A stretch of 64,000 nt of DNA from Anaerocolumna jejuensis DSM 15929 (GCF_900142215.1 NZ_FRAC01000031.1:18535-82534); one strand, 5' to 3'; shown: positions 8,275 to 17,277, counted from the stretch's first letter. Numbers and translations are program-made. The notes: a model not told the origin generated them from the letters alone.

Positions 8275-10929
8275 TTATATATCCTTATTTGCTGTATCTT
8301 TCACTTTTCTAACAGCAATCTTTCCCGCTCTCTTAACAATGTTTAGCGCAAGTCTTACCGGGAGCTTCTCATAGGACGTGCCATAATGGGAAGATACCTT
8401 GGAAAGTGTAATGGCATCGAACTTACATCTGGTGGTACATAATCCACATCCAATACATCTTGTCTGATCGACTCTCGCTGCACCACACTCTAAGCAACGT
8501 GATGTCTCCTTTTTGACTTGTTCGTCTGTCAGTATTCCTCGTTCGTCTGCAAAGGTCAGCCTCATCTCTGGAATGCCCTTGGCAGACTGACGGCTTGGTC
8601 TGTCATAGCTATCTACTACAATGTTCTCTTTATCAATTTCTATGAATTCCCTGCGATCTCGTCCAATTAATAAATCATGGCCTTTATGTACGTATCGGTG
8701 TAATGACTCTGCTCCACTTTTGCCTGCGCTTATAGCATCAATGGCAAATCTTGGGCCAGAATAAGAATCTCCACCAACAAAAATATCTGATTCTGCAGTC
8801 TGATATGTAAAACCATCTGCCTTTACTGTCATATTACTATTTAGTTCAACCTTGGTTCCTTCAAGAAGTCTACCCCATTCAATTGACTGACCAACAGAGA
8901 GAAGAACATTCTCACATTCAACAGTCACTACGTCATTTTCATCATACTGTGGATTGAATCTTCCATCTGTATCCTTTACAGATAGGCAACGCTTAAACTC
9001 AATTCCACACACCTTTCCATCTTTTGTGAGGATTTTCTTAGGTCCCCAGCCTGGATTTATATTTATATTCTCATCCTCGGCTTCTGCAACTTCATCAGCC
9101 GATGCTGGCATGATGTCTCTGGTCTCAAGGCAGTATAGGGAAACTTCTTTGCCGCCTGCCCTTAGTGCTGTACGAGCCACATCCACTGCAACATTGCCGC
9201 CACCAATGACCACGGTTCTACTTGATAAGTCTACATTCTTTCCACTATTAATGGTTCTTAAGAAATCTACTCCTGAGAGAACGCCGTTTGCATCTTCTCC
9301 CTCAACTCCAATTCCTCTTCCACCTTGTGCTCCTATAGCTATGAAAAATGCTTTATATCCCTGATTACGTAATTCTTCTATTGTCACGTCTTCTCCGACG
9401 TTCACTCCATACTTAAAGTGTACTCCCAGCTCATCAAGTACCTTGATTTCAGCATCAATAACATCCTTTTCAAGACGGAAAGAAGGGATTCCATAGCGTA
9501 GCATTCCGCCTGTTTTTTTCTCACGTTCAAACACTGTTACGGCATGGCCATAAACAGCTGCATAATATGCACAGGAAAGACCCGCTGGCCCACTACCGAT
9601 TATGGCCAGTTTTTTGCCTTCATAAAATTTCTTCTTTGGCACAAAGCGACTCTCACTGTTGATCTCTTGATTGGCAATAAACTTCTTAACGTCATCGATT
9701 GCTACAGGATCTGTGATATTTCCTAAGGTACAAGCCTCTTCACAACGATGATTGCAAATCCGTCCGCAAACAGCTGGTAGCGGGTTCTCTTGTTTAATAA
9801 GTTCTAAGGCATCCATATATTTTCCCTGTCCAGCAAGCTTTAAGTATGCCTGAACGGAAATGTGAGCTGGGCAGTTTGTCTTGCATGGTGAAGTGCCCGT
9901 CTCTTTAACAATATTCTTTTTATTGGTTCTGTAATCTAAAGTCCATTTATCTTTACCCCATACATGATCATCTGGTGAGATATTTTCAGAAATCTTCACT
10001 GGATTCTTCTGACAGATTTTTTGTCCTAATTTCGCCGCATTCATTGGACATACTTCCATACACTGTCCACAGGCAACGCATTTTGACATATCTACTGTTG
10101 CTATAAAGTTGGATTTCATCATATTCGGAGTATCCACTAATCGAGCCGTTCTAAATGCCAAACAGGTATCAGGATGACAGTTGCAGATGAACAAGGAATT
10201 CTTAGGTCCATCTATATTGGTCACTTCATGAACATAACCCATATCCTCCGCTCTATGCAAAATGTCATAAACCTCTTCCTTTGTCACTCTTCTGGAACGA
10301 TTGGTTCTGATACATGACTCAGCAAAGTCTCCTACCTGGATGCACCACTCCCCTTCCATATCTGCACCAATATCTCCTCTGATTGCGGCACTACGACGGC
10401 ACTGACATGCCCCAACGGACAGACTTGGATAATATTTATCTACCCAGTATTTAATTTCTTCAATTTCGATCTTTCGCGGCTCCGCTTCGATGGCCTTTGC
10501 AACAGGTAGCGTGATTACAAGTCCATTACCTTTAGGAAAAAATCGTGCAAACCCTTTTGTTAGATTCTCCACATAGTCCGAGAATGCATATGCTATCTCA
10601 GGATGCCCCTCGATTTGCTCTTTATTTAAAACCATCAATTCCATACTTCCTGGTGCAAAGATTGGAAGTTTCAGTTTATCTCCTTCGTACTCCAGAACAC
10701 CGATCATAGCCATCTCATCCGCTAAACATTTTGCCTTCTCTTCCGGCATTTTGGCTCTCTTTGCAATTTCTCTATAGCAGTATGGTGTTCTTACTTTCAT
10801 TGCCAGACCAATTGTGATCATATCATCTGTCAGAATATGCTCGAGCAACTTGTATTCGGGATCTTCTTCGGTACAGTGAAGATTCAGCATATTGACATGC
10901 TCGACGAATTTAATTAGATTTTTTCTCAT
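8275..10929 (-). CDS. FAD-dependent oxidoreductase with ferredoxin domains (GltD-like fusion)
   Basis: 884 residues. The N-terminal 300 residues hold a winged-helix-like segment and cysteine groups (CQCRRS, CNCHPDTC) and then one ferredoxin half-motif CVACGQCMEVCP. The middle is a GltD/glutamate-synthase-beta-like flavoprotein (CKTNCPAH, CGRICNHRCEEAC, FAD site IIGSGPAGLSCAYYA, NAD(P) site VVIGGGNVAVDVARTA). The C-terminus adds CLECG and CIGCGLCTTRC. It should pass electrons between NAD(P)H and ferredoxin or a partner, possibly a hydrogenase given the downstream hypAB. The physiological partner is unknown. Confidence 0.85.
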   Translation of the reverse strand: MRKNLIKFVEHVNMLNLHCTEEDPEYKLLEHILTDDMITIGLAMKVRTPYCYREIAKRAKMPEEKAKCLADEMAMIGVLEYEGDKLKLPIFAPGSMELMVLNKEQIEGHPEIAYAFSDYVENLTKGFARFFPKGNGLVITLPVAKAIEAEPRKIEIEEIKYWVDKYYPSLSVGACQCRRSAAIRGDIGADMEGEWCIQVGDFAESCIRTNRSRRVTKEEVYDILHRAEDMGYVHEVTNIDGPKNSLFICNCHPDTCLAFRTARLVDTPNMMKSNFIATVDMSKCVACGQCMEVCPMNAAKLGQKICQKNPVKISENISPDDHVWGKDKWTLDYRTNKKNIVKETGTSPCKTNCPAHISVQAYLKLAGQGKYMDALELIKQENPLPAVCGRICNHRCEEACTLGNITDPVAIDDVKKFIANQEINSESRFVPKKKFYEGKKLAIIGSGPAGLSCAYYAAVYGHAVTVFEREKKTGGMLRYGIPSFRLEKDVIDAEIKVLDELGVHFKYGVNVGEDVTIEELRNQGYKAFFIAIGAQGGRGIGVEGEDANGVLSGVDFLRTINSGKNVDLSSRTVVIGGGNVAVDVARTALRAGGKEVSLYCLETRDIMPASADEVAEAEDENININPGWGPKKILTKDGKVCGIEFKRCLSVKDTDGRFNPQYDENDVVTVECENVLLSVGQSIEWGRLLEGTKVELNSNMTVKADGFTYQTAESDIFVGGDSYSGPRFAIDAISAGKSGAESLHRYVHKGHDLLIGRDRREFIEIDKENIVVDSYDRPSRQSAKGIPEMRLTFADERGILTDEQVKKETSRCLECGAARVDQTRCIGCGLCTTRCKFDAITLSKVSSHYGTSYEKLPVRLALNIVKRAGKIAVRKVKDTANKDI

Positions 10930-11020
10930 CGTAATACCTTTCTGTTTTTATTTTGATAATATTTTATCAAAGTAAAAAGGAAGAAAATATACTCTCAAAC
11001 CAAAGTGGGACACAACCATT

Positions 11021-11058
11021 AAAAATGTTGCCATATTTTTTAAATATGCAACATTTTT
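11021..11058. promoter_or_regulatory. Palindromic operator between oxidoreductase operon and tetR
   Basis: AAAAATGTTGC-C-ATATTT / AAATATGCAACATTTTT, an almost perfect dyad with one bulged base. It sits in the divergent intergenic region and is the natural binding site for the TetR protein encoded at 11148. A terminator is less likely because neither flanking gene ends here. Confidence 0.6.
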
Positions 11059-11147
11059 TTGATTCTGTACCATTTAAATGTAGATTTTTCATTTCGTTTA
11101 AACTAAAATATAGCTAAAAAGCACTTACAAAGGAGATGCGCTACGAT

Positions 11148-11693
11148 ATGACCGGAAAAAAACGTAACTTAAATAAAAACTCTTTTTCAAAAGAATGCCT
11201 GTTTACTGCTCTACTTCACTTATTAGGAAAAAAGACGTTATGTAATGTGACCGTTTCAGAACTGGCACAAGAATCCGGCGTCTCCCGCAGCACTTTCTAT
11301 CGCAACTATGACTCTGTATTAGATGTTGTACAAGATTATCTCACTCTATATCCATTCGGCACTGTTGACGAGAATTTTGCGAAGCCTGCTCTGTACAACT
11401 TTAAAGAGCGAATCTATGACTCCCTTACCGCTTTAAAAGAAAACAAGATTCTCCTTGATCGCCTGATGGAAGCGCACTTAGAAATCATGATCTACAATAA
11501 TTTTGACAAACTGATCAAAGGCTTATGCCGTGAACGCGCCTACGATTTAGGTTATCGCTCCGAATATGAACTGACCGCTTTTAGCGGGATGTATTTCGCA
11601 ATCTGCTACAAATGGATATCCGAAGGCATGAAAGAAAGTGTGGAAGAAATGACCGCTATCTCATATGATGTATTAAATAATTTCCCCAGATAG
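11148..11693 (+). CDS. TetR-family transcriptional regulator
   Basis: 181 residues from ATG 11148. An ATG at 11136 abuts the AAAGGAG and is too close, so 11148 is preferred. The N-terminal HTH is clear (NVTVSELAQESGVSRSTFYRNYD), and the C-terminal half is the variable ligand domain. It is divergent from the hypAB/oxidoreductase operon with a strong palindrome between them, so it probably represses that operon and itself. Confidence 0.85.
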   Translation: MTGKKRNLNKNSFSKECLFTALLHLLGKKTLCNVTVSELAQESGVSRSTFYRNYDSVLDVVQDYLTLYPFGTVDENFAKPALYNFKERIYDSLTALKENKILLDRLMEAHLEIMIYNNFDKLIKGLCRERAYDLGYRSEYELTAFSGMYFAICYKWISEGMKESVEEMTAISYDVLNNFPR

Positions 11694-11811
11694 ATAATTG
11701 CAACGAATGGAGTACACTGCGTGTAACGGTTGTGTTTAGTTAAGTTAATGTACTCTAAAGAAATATATATACGATGCAGCTGATGCTCATATAGTGTTCT
11801 CGGAACAGTAA

Positions 11812-11982
11812 TCTGAAGCTAGCGGCGGTATTCTTGCCACTGAAAAGGAGCTGCAACGGATGAATAAACTAATTACACCATTGATTAAAAATGGTCAGTC
11901 TGCACATAAGGTCTACATACACTACGTAAATGAGCTCATGTGTAGTGAAATAACACTTTACATAATAATTGTGACAGATTAA
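11812..11982 (+). pseudogene. IS30-family transposase fragment
   Basis: The open frame reads SEASGGILATEKELQRMNKL, then ITPLIKNGQSAHKVYIHYVN, then ELMCSEITLY, then a degraded end. This matches the N-terminal IS30 transposase segment with its two conserved pieces (I-x-P-L-I-K-x-G-Q-S and E-x-M-x-S-E-x-T-x-Y). The DDE catalytic part is missing. It is a decayed insertion sequence. Confidence 0.6.
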
Positions 11983-12149
11983 GAAAGTTCTTCATTAGTA
12001 GGGATTTTTAGTTTTTGGCCAACCTTTATAATGTTCGGATTGTTAATATTATCCTTATTGGCATTGAAAATAATATTGTCATGCATTTTTCTAAGTCCCA
12101 AGTACATATTGCATATACGATGATATTGCAAAACAGGTATGATTCCAGT
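11979..12149 (-). pseudogene. LysM-domain fragment
   Basis: The minus-strand frame ends FNANKDNINNPNIIKVGQKL then KIPTNEELS and a stop. I/F-x-N-A-N-K-D-x-I-x-x-P-x-x-I-x-x-G-Q-x-L-x-I-P is the second half of a LysM peptidoglycan-binding repeat. No start or first half is present. It overlaps the IS30 remnant stop by three bases, suggesting a deletion junction. Confidence 0.55.
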
Positions 12150-12205
12150 CTATGCAACTTTGACATCCTTGAATATTCTGTTTAAATAGTTGATGATATA
12201 GCTAT

Positions 12206-12355
12206 TCATCTTAGAAATGTCCTGCCATTACCATCTTGAAACGGAGGGATTCCAACAAATTCCGTAGGGGTCCAAGCTGCCAGTTCAATTGGGTTCAAAT
12301 CTTTCTTATAAATTAAATCTGCAAAGAATTCCTTTATCCCCCTTCTTTTATGAAG
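12206..12355 (-). pseudogene. Fic-domain fragment, catalytic His replaced
   Basis: The 49-codon frame reads LHKRRGIKEFFADLIYKKDL, then NPIELAAWTPTEFVGI, then PPFQDGNGRTFLR and a stop. The Fic motif HPFxDGNGRxxR is present except that the catalytic His codon has become Pro, and the frame stops inside the motif helix. It is clearly dead. Fic enzymes AMPylate targets and are often toxins. Confidence 0.65.
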
Positions 12356-12488
12356 CTATTTATGAAACGGTGACAAATTTTTTTATTCTTTTAATTTTTA
12401 GAGTAGAATCAGTTTCTTTTTTTAAGAAAATGAAGTATTATTTAAATTGAATCAGAACAACATATATTTGAAAAGTGAGATAGTATAT

Positions 12489-12938
12489 ATGAAAGTAAAA
12501 ATTAATTCTTCCTCATTGGAGGATGCTGAAGAAAACCTCCTCCGTTTAAAGAATTCCAGAGACGTAAAATGCCCTAATTGGAATGTCAGTGAAATCTGTC
12601 AGCATTGCGCGCAGAGCATCAACTATTCTATGACTGGATACCCACAGCTTAAACCGGCTTTGATTCGAGCGACGGTCGGTCGGGCTGCTATTCACAAATT
12701 TCTTCGTCAGGGATACATGAAGCATGACCTTACCGCTCCTGTGCCGGGAGGTTCGAAACTTGATGCAAGCCGCAATTCGGAGGAAAGTGTCGACGAATTG
12801 CTCTCTACCATTGAGAAATTTCGTTCCTATTCCGGTCAGCTTCTGCCCCATCTATTGTTTGGGAAATTGAGCAAAGACGAATATGACTCATATTTTGCTA
12901 TGCATATTGCGGATCATCTAAACGAGCTGATTTTTTGA
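12489..12938 (+). CDS. DUF1569 (DinB-like) protein
   Basis: 149 residues from ATG 12489 (MKVKINSSSLEDAEENLLRL). The pattern NWNVSEICQHCAQSINYSMT, a middle LxxPVPGG and the C-terminal HLLFGKLSKDEYDSYFAMHI followed by ADHL matches the DUF1569/DinB-like four-helix family, in which spaced His residues bind metal. Biological role is unknown. The earlier TTG at 12447 lacks an RBS. Confidence 0.7.
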   Translation: MKVKINSSSLEDAEENLLRLKNSRDVKCPNWNVSEICQHCAQSINYSMTGYPQLKPALIRATVGRAAIHKFLRQGYMKHDLTAPVPGGSKLDASRNSEESVDELLSTIEKFRSYSGQLLPHLLFGKLSKDEYDSYFAMHIADHLNELIF

Positions 12939-13049
12939 TTCGCGCGGCCGAGTGGAGGCAGTTCAGCGGTTTAAACATAATATAAAACCTGTACCCAGCT
13001 TTATGAGCAGACATATTCTGAAAATACGTGAATTTACCTGCTCTTTCTG

Positions 13050-13154
13050 TCACATTTCCAAGATGTCCCAGATATAGAGCGGAGCCGTCAGCGTAAATGC
13101 AAGGCAGGTAAATAAAATCGCAGGTGCCGCCCATTCAATTAGAATATCCTATAA
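13050..13154 (-). pseudogene. Membrane-protein C-terminal fragment
   Basis: The minus-strand frame DILIEWAAPAILFTCLAF, then TLTAPLYIWDILEM and a stop, is one hydrophobic helix with a short tail. There is no start; it looks like the end of a lost membrane protein. Confidence 0.3.
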
Positions 13155-13158
13155 TTAG

Positions 13159-13193
13159 AGGTACTTCCCTCATTCAGAATGAGGGAAGTACCT
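13159..13193. repeat. Perfect 17-bp inverted repeat with one-base loop
   Basis: AGGTACTTCCCTCATTC, A, GAATGAGGGAAGTACCT. The arms match completely. There is no T-tract, so it is not a standard terminator. It may be an end of a lost IS or a small palindromic element. Confidence 0.7.
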
Positions 13194-13410
13194 TGAAAGA
13201 ATTAAAAATTCCTTTACTTAATGTTAATGATAGAGATAGTCCTTTTTATGTAATCGTCAAATGGGAAGATAGAGAAAGGATAGTACAAGATTTATCTGAT
13301 ACTGTTTACCATGAAGAGACTGTATTCAAAAGGTGTTGGAAAGTTTTCTGCAGTCCGGCATCAAAAGTATAACCCCTGTGGCAAAGCATATTGACACGTT
13401 CTTTAAGTAA
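13192..13410 (+). pseudogene. Frameshifted ORF, family unknown
   Basis: The frame runs KELKIPLLNVNDRDSPFYVI, VKWEDRERIVQDLSDTVYHE, ETVFK and then, after a shift near 13335, VLESFLQSGIKSITPVAKHI then DTFFK and a stop at 13408. Both parts are protein-like. I read it as the end of a broken gene of unrecognised family. Confidence 0.35.
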
Positions 13411-13437
13411 TGGCTCGGTGATATCAGATTATTCACC

Positions 13438-14574
13438 TTATTCCGCTCCAATAAGCAAAGCCAAATATCCCCATTCCCATATTAAGTTTTCAAAGCTTTT
13501 ATCCAGATATTCAAAGATATCTTCTTGGTCATATCCCATCATTCGTGATATAACAACAATATAATTACGTACCACCGTATAAGACAGTTTTTCTTGTTCA
13601 TCAAGTAACCAACTTAGAAAGATTGAGTGCCTCATTATCGCATATTCCATAGCAATCCACTGAATCATAACAACCATACTTTCCAAATCCGATTCTGGCA
13701 TCAGACTATTTGAGAAAATTTCTACAACAAGGTAATTACGAAATAACTTTTCATAAGAAGAAAACTGCTTTTCGAATTTCTTTAATTGTACGACCATTTT
13801 ACGCTTATCATAGTCTCTCGATAAGTTTTCCGCTATCACAGCTATTGGTTCCAGATAACTGGTATATAGCTCTTGTTTTCGATAATTTTCAGCTATGTCT
13901 AAAAAAAGTTCATTATTTTCTTCAAAAGTATCTAAACTTAGAAATTGCATGTTATCTATGGTATCTGATAATTCTTTTAAAACAGCTTTTTCCTTATATT
14001 CGTCTATCCCTTTTTTTGATACAGATTCTTTTTGATAAATATCCAGAAGAATATAAAAAATCATCATCACACTTTTTGAAATAGAAAATTGCTGATTTTG
14101 TATAATAGTAATCATCATAGTTCGAATCTGCAACAAAATGTCTTCATCCATAATAAACATATTCTTCGTAAAACAAATTTTATCCTGCTGATTCATCAAA
14201 TCCACAACTTCTGGGCAGCAGGATACCAAAGAATATTCTTTTCTATCTGCATATTCGTGTATCTGCCTTGGGAAAATCGCACAGGTTTCAGACAAAACTC
14301 CATCTCCAAAATTCAATACTAGTTTGCAAAGTTTCTGTTCATTTAAGAATGGACACTGCTTCTGTTCATTCAAGGCAATGACGCGTGTGCCATCTTTTTG
14401 TTTTACATATTGATCTAAATAACTATTGTTTTGCTTTGTTAAGCTTAAGCGATTCCATTTTATATAAGTCTCATCATCTACTGCAATCTTCCACTCTTGA
14501 CAACAAGTAAACGAACACTTGTCTGCAATGCAGGTAAAAGTGTCATAGTAGTCCGTTTTGATTTCTTTCTTCAT
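13438..14574 (-). CDS. FliB-type lysine N-methylase
   Basis: 378 residues from ATG 14574, which is correctly spaced from GGAG; the ATG at 14580 touches the RBS. The cysteine-rich N-terminus (CIADKCSFTCCQEW, CPFLNEQKLCKL, SETCAIFPR, SCCPEVV) is the YkgJ-like Fe-S signature of the flagellin lysine-N-methylase family. In Salmonella FliB methylates flagellin lysines. No flagellar gene is nearby, so the target here is unknown; family members are often orphan in Clostridia. Confidence 0.8.
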   Translation of the reverse strand: MKKEIKTDYYDTFTCIADKCSFTCCQEWKIAVDDETYIKWNRLSLTKQNNSYLDQYVKQKDGTRVIALNEQKQCPFLNEQKLCKLVLNFGDGVLSETCAIFPRQIHEYADRKEYSLVSCCPEVVDLMNQQDKICFTKNMFIMDEDILLQIRTMMITIIQNQQFSISKSVMMIFYILLDIYQKESVSKKGIDEYKEKAVLKELSDTIDNMQFLSLDTFEENNELFLDIAENYRKQELYTSYLEPIAVIAENLSRDYDKRKMVVQLKKFEKQFSSYEKLFRNYLVVEIFSNSLMPESDLESMVVMIQWIAMEYAIMRHSIFLSWLLDEQEKLSYTVVRNYIVVISRMMGYDQEDIFEYLDKSFENLIWEWGYLALLIGAE

Positions 14575-14659
14575 AATCATCTCCTAAAGTACACTGACAA
14601 AGTCATTTTGTATACTACTTATTATCTCTGTGCTTCATATAAATCTAGTATATACTATT

Positions 14660-14935
14660 TTATTGTTTTTTCAAATAACCCATAGACTGTGATTGTTCCA
14701 ATAATTGCTCCTTGGAGATTGAGGAGTTAATAAATGTCTCATATTCCAAATTCTCTTCATGATCCAAATACACTATGGACCCATCATCTTCATACAAACA
14801 TATGGGGTCGCCCCAACCAGTTGAGCCTATATATTTGTAACTGCTAAGATCTTCTTCCATCCCATATTTCTCACAAATGGATGGCAAACCTGCACAAAAT
14901 GATAGTGATGGTGCTGCGCTAACTTTTTCGTTCAT
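14660..14935 (-). CDS. SUKH (SMI1/KNR4)-like immunity protein, probably truncated
   Basis: 91 residues. KYIGSTGWGDPICLYEDDGS followed by IVYLDHEENLEYETFINSSI is the C-terminal half of the SMI1/KNR4 fold (G-D-P-I-C, I-V-Y-L-D-H, F-I-N-S-S). Complete SUKH proteins are usually 130-150 residues, so the N-terminus is missing. Its ATG lies two bases after the stop of the RlmD-tail repeat R7, so the truncation point coincides with that repeat. Confidence 0.55.
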   Translation of the reverse strand: MNEKVSAAPSLSFCAGLPSICEKYGMEEDLSSYKYIGSTGWGDPICLYEDDGSIVYLDHEENLEYETFINSSISKEQLLEQSQSMGYLKKQ

Positions 14936-14937
14936 TC

Positions 14938-15020
14938 TTATTTTCGACTTAATTTTACTACTGTCTCAACGTGGCTCGAGAGGACATATTGATGTCATTA
15001 TAACCCTCAGTCGGTGGAAA
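14938..15020 (-). repeat. RlmD-tail repeat R7
   Basis: The minus-strand frame reads SSHVETVVKLSRK and a stop. A neighbouring frame just upstream carries MFPPTEGYNDINMSS, recalling the DMFP that precedes HVET in RlmD. The second conserved half seen in R1-R6 is diverged here. Confidence 0.65.
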
Positions 15021-15077
15021 CATATTGATTAATTTTAAATCCATTGTTTATTTATAAACCGATTAATGATTCTTATA

Positions 15078-15128
15078 AAAAACGGCATATCTCAAAATCT
15101 GATTATCTAGAATTTTTAAGATATACCG
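15078..15128 (-). terminator. Terminator of the GNAT gene at 15167
   Basis: Minus strand: CGGTATATCT ... AGATATGCCG followed by TTTTTT. It is correctly placed 40 bp after the GNAT stop. The loop is about 26 nt. Confidence 0.55.
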
Positions 15129-15166
15129 CTTCCTTTCAATCGTAGTATAAAATAACTTTTATTTTA

Positions 15167-15658
15167 TTATAGTTTGCGTTTGAGCCAGTAATAAAATTCA
15201 TCCGTTTCATGCGTCTTTTCAAACCCAAGCTTCTCGAGTACACATATAGATGCAATATTATCTTTTTCTGTTTCTGCAATGACACCTGCAACTCCCATTT
15301 CATTGAGTGCCCAAATGATAAGACGTCCACTTCCCTCAGTTGCATATCCGCAACTTTGCATATTATCACATATGCCATAACCTATCTCCACATAATCGAA
15401 ATCATTAGGTGTACCTTTAAATAGGCCACCGCCGATAACTCTGTTATCTGACTTGTCATAATAAGTCCAAGTCCTGTACCAGATTAAGTCCTCTTTCTTA
15501 AATTTGCCCTCATCGGCAAGCGCGTTGTGATAACGATATGCACCACAAAAGTCTTTAGCCAGCTCATCACCATTTTCGGCAGCCAGGCACATGGCCTCGT
15601 AAGTTTCACAAATCAATAGTAAACGTTCTGTTTCCAATTTTAATTTTAAATCACACAT
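15167..15658 (-). CDS. GNAT N-acetyltransferase (RimJ/RimL type)
   Basis: 163 residues. ETERLLLI at the N-terminus, VEIGYGICDNMQSCGYATEG (acetyl-CoA loop, Q-x-x-G-Y-A) and DNIASICVLEKLGFEKTHET at the end are the standard RimJ/L landmarks. It would transfer acetyl from acetyl-CoA to an amine. It stands alone between R7 and R3. Confidence 0.85.
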   Translation of the reverse strand: MCDLKLKLETERLLLICETYEAMCLAAENGDELAKDFCGAYRYHNALADEGKFKKEDLIWYRTWTYYDKSDNRVIGGGLFKGTPNDFDYVEIGYGICDNMQSCGYATEGSGRLIIWALNEMGVAGVIAETEKDNIASICVLEKLGFEKTHETDEFYYWLKRKL

Positions 15659-16235
15659 ATATGCTCCTTCTCATTGATCTTTGCTAATTAATAGTTTTTA
15701 AATACTGCTAATATTGCAGATATTTAATCAAAATCCTCCACGCTGAAGGTATTAGATTGTCCCTAACTTATGAGACATTCAAGCAAAAAGCCATAGTATA
15801 TACTTATATACTATGGCAGTAAGATCAATGAAAAGAATCAGCCACATCTATAAAAGGATATACTTCTAGCCATAAAAATGGGTAAAAATTATATTCTTTT
15901 TTATTGACATGGCATTCCCTCGCTTTAATAATTATATAATATTTATACCATAGAATTATTTTCGAGTCAAATGTATTATTTCCAAATTGCTTCCATTATA
16001 TTGACATATAACCTGTCTCCTCAACTCGATCAACATTACCCGTTATCTAATCTGTCAACTCAACCCTATCCATTTTTATGAGGTGGATATGTTCTCCCAA
16101 ACAATAAAAAATAAGGGTTTCTCGGCACAGGAACCTCCGCTCTCATACTACTGCGAAAATCCCAATGCTTGGAATCCCTTTATTTTAAGCCTTTTTAGTC
16201 CGATCTATTTCTGCACCCTTGATATCAATACCACT
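15659..16235. other. AT-rich gap without genes
   Basis: Apart from one hairpin at 15790 I see no coding frame or RNA signature here. Confidence 0.4.
15790..15817 (-). terminator. Perfect 12-bp hairpin, T-tract on minus strand
   Basis: GCCATAGTATAT-ACTT-ATATACTATGGC. On the minus strand it is followed by TTTTTGCTT. No minus-strand gene ends close by; the nearest is 530 bp away. Confidence 0.45.
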
Positions 16236-16298
16236 GTCTCCACGTGCCTTGAGGCGTCAAAAAAGATGCCACCCTCTCTGGTACCCCTTGGCGGTGAG
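16236..16298 (-). repeat. RlmD-tail repeat R3
   Basis: Minus strand: PPRGTREGGIFFDASRHVET then VVLISRVQK and a stop, open for at least 70 codons upstream. It starts about 50 bp after the stop of the downstream-facing GNAT gene. It shares CCGCCAAGGGG-x-ACCAGAG with R6. Confidence 0.8.
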
Positions 16299-16349
16299 TT
16301 TTTGTTATTACGCGAATTCGACATAATGAGATTCAATGCTTCGTGGAAA

Positions 16350-16916
16350 TCACTTCTCATTCTTAATGAATTCCTTTTTTGTAATCGCATAACAAATTTC
16401 CGAATCAGTATTTTCTGCGGATAATTCAAATCTTCGAACCGTAGGAACTCTTTTCATGATAGTTTTTTCAAGTACTCGCCCAGATTTAGGATTATCTTTT
16501 CTATGATATGCTTCAAGTTTATTAAAATCCGAATTAAAAAACATAAACTCTATCACAGCATTTAATGCTTCTAAGGCATATCTGTTTCCCCAATAATGTT
16601 CACCAATGCAATACTCTATTTCTGCCGTTGCAACTTCTTCATATACTCGACAAAATGCAATCTGTCCAATATTTACATGGTTCTCTTTTAAATTAATTGC
16701 CCATTTATAAAAACCATCGTCTTCGTAATTCAAAATCCACTTATTAAGAAATTCCTGCACTTGTTCCATAGAAGAATAGACCGGTTCTCCATAGTCTAAC
16801 TGAATGTTAGGATTTGATGCCCAATTGTTATACACCTCAATTGCATCATCACATTTAAATTTTCGCAAAATTAATCGTTCCGTCTTAATGGTCTGAGTCC
16901 CTATATGTCTGAACAT
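16350..16916 (-). CDS. GNAT N-acetyltransferase
   Basis: 188 residues from ATG 16916 (MFRHIGTQTIKTERLILRKF), supported by GGGAGG upstream; the longer frame to 17021 is not needed. EYCIGEHYWGNRYALEALNA is the acetyl-CoA loop and KDNPKSGRVLEKTIMKRV the C-terminal motif. It has RimJ/RimL-like architecture and an unknown substrate. It is bracketed by R3 and R4, forming a one-gene unit of about 830 bp. Confidence 0.85.
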   Translation of the reverse strand: MFRHIGTQTIKTERLILRKFKCDDAIEVYNNWASNPNIQLDYGEPVYSSMEQVQEFLNKWILNYEDDGFYKWAINLKENHVNIGQIAFCRVYEEVATAEIEYCIGEHYWGNRYALEALNAVIEFMFFNSDFNKLEAYHRKDNPKSGRVLEKTIMKRVPTVRRFELSAENTDSEICYAITKKEFIKNEK

Positions 16917-17067
16917 GTTTTTGCCTCCCTTATTAAGAGCTAGCAGATACCACCAGCTACAAACTATCGTTCTTTTATCTTCTCGAGGGTATCTCATGAC
17001 ACGGTTTCCATAGCTATGCAAAACCTACTATTTGCCAGGACTTATTGCCTTTCAAGCAGGCCGACGC

Positions 17068-17125
17068 TTTCTACATGCCTTGAGGAGATAAAAAAGATGA
17101 CCATTGAACCTAGTCCCACTCCTTG
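17068..17125 (-). repeat. RlmD-tail repeat R4
   Basis: Minus strand: IFFIS, SRHVESVGLLERQ and a stop. It shares the CCTTGAGGAGATAAAAAAGATG half with R2 and R5. It lies between the GNAT and DUF5710 genes. Confidence 0.75.
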
Positions 17126-17183
17126 ACAGCAGGGTAATGTTTAAACATTTAACCATATATTGATACCATTCCGAACAATACCG

Positions 17184-17213
17184 AGTATATTTCAACTCCG
17201 TATGAAATATACT
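17184..17213. repeat. Perfect 11-bp hairpin
   Basis: AGTATATTTCA-ACTCCGTA-TGAAATATACT, located 65 bp after the DUF5710 gene stop. It has no T-tract on either side. Confidence 0.5.
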
Positions 17214-17277
17214 GTATACCCGAATCAGCTACTGTTATCAGCCACCAAATCAATAATAGAATGCAAAATCAATCTTA

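Noticed and set aside
12898..13134. 78-codon minus-strand ORF starting MGGTCDF
   Set aside because: A different frame of the same stretch reads as a hydrophobic protein end (TAPLYIWDILEM), so this frame is probably a shadow.
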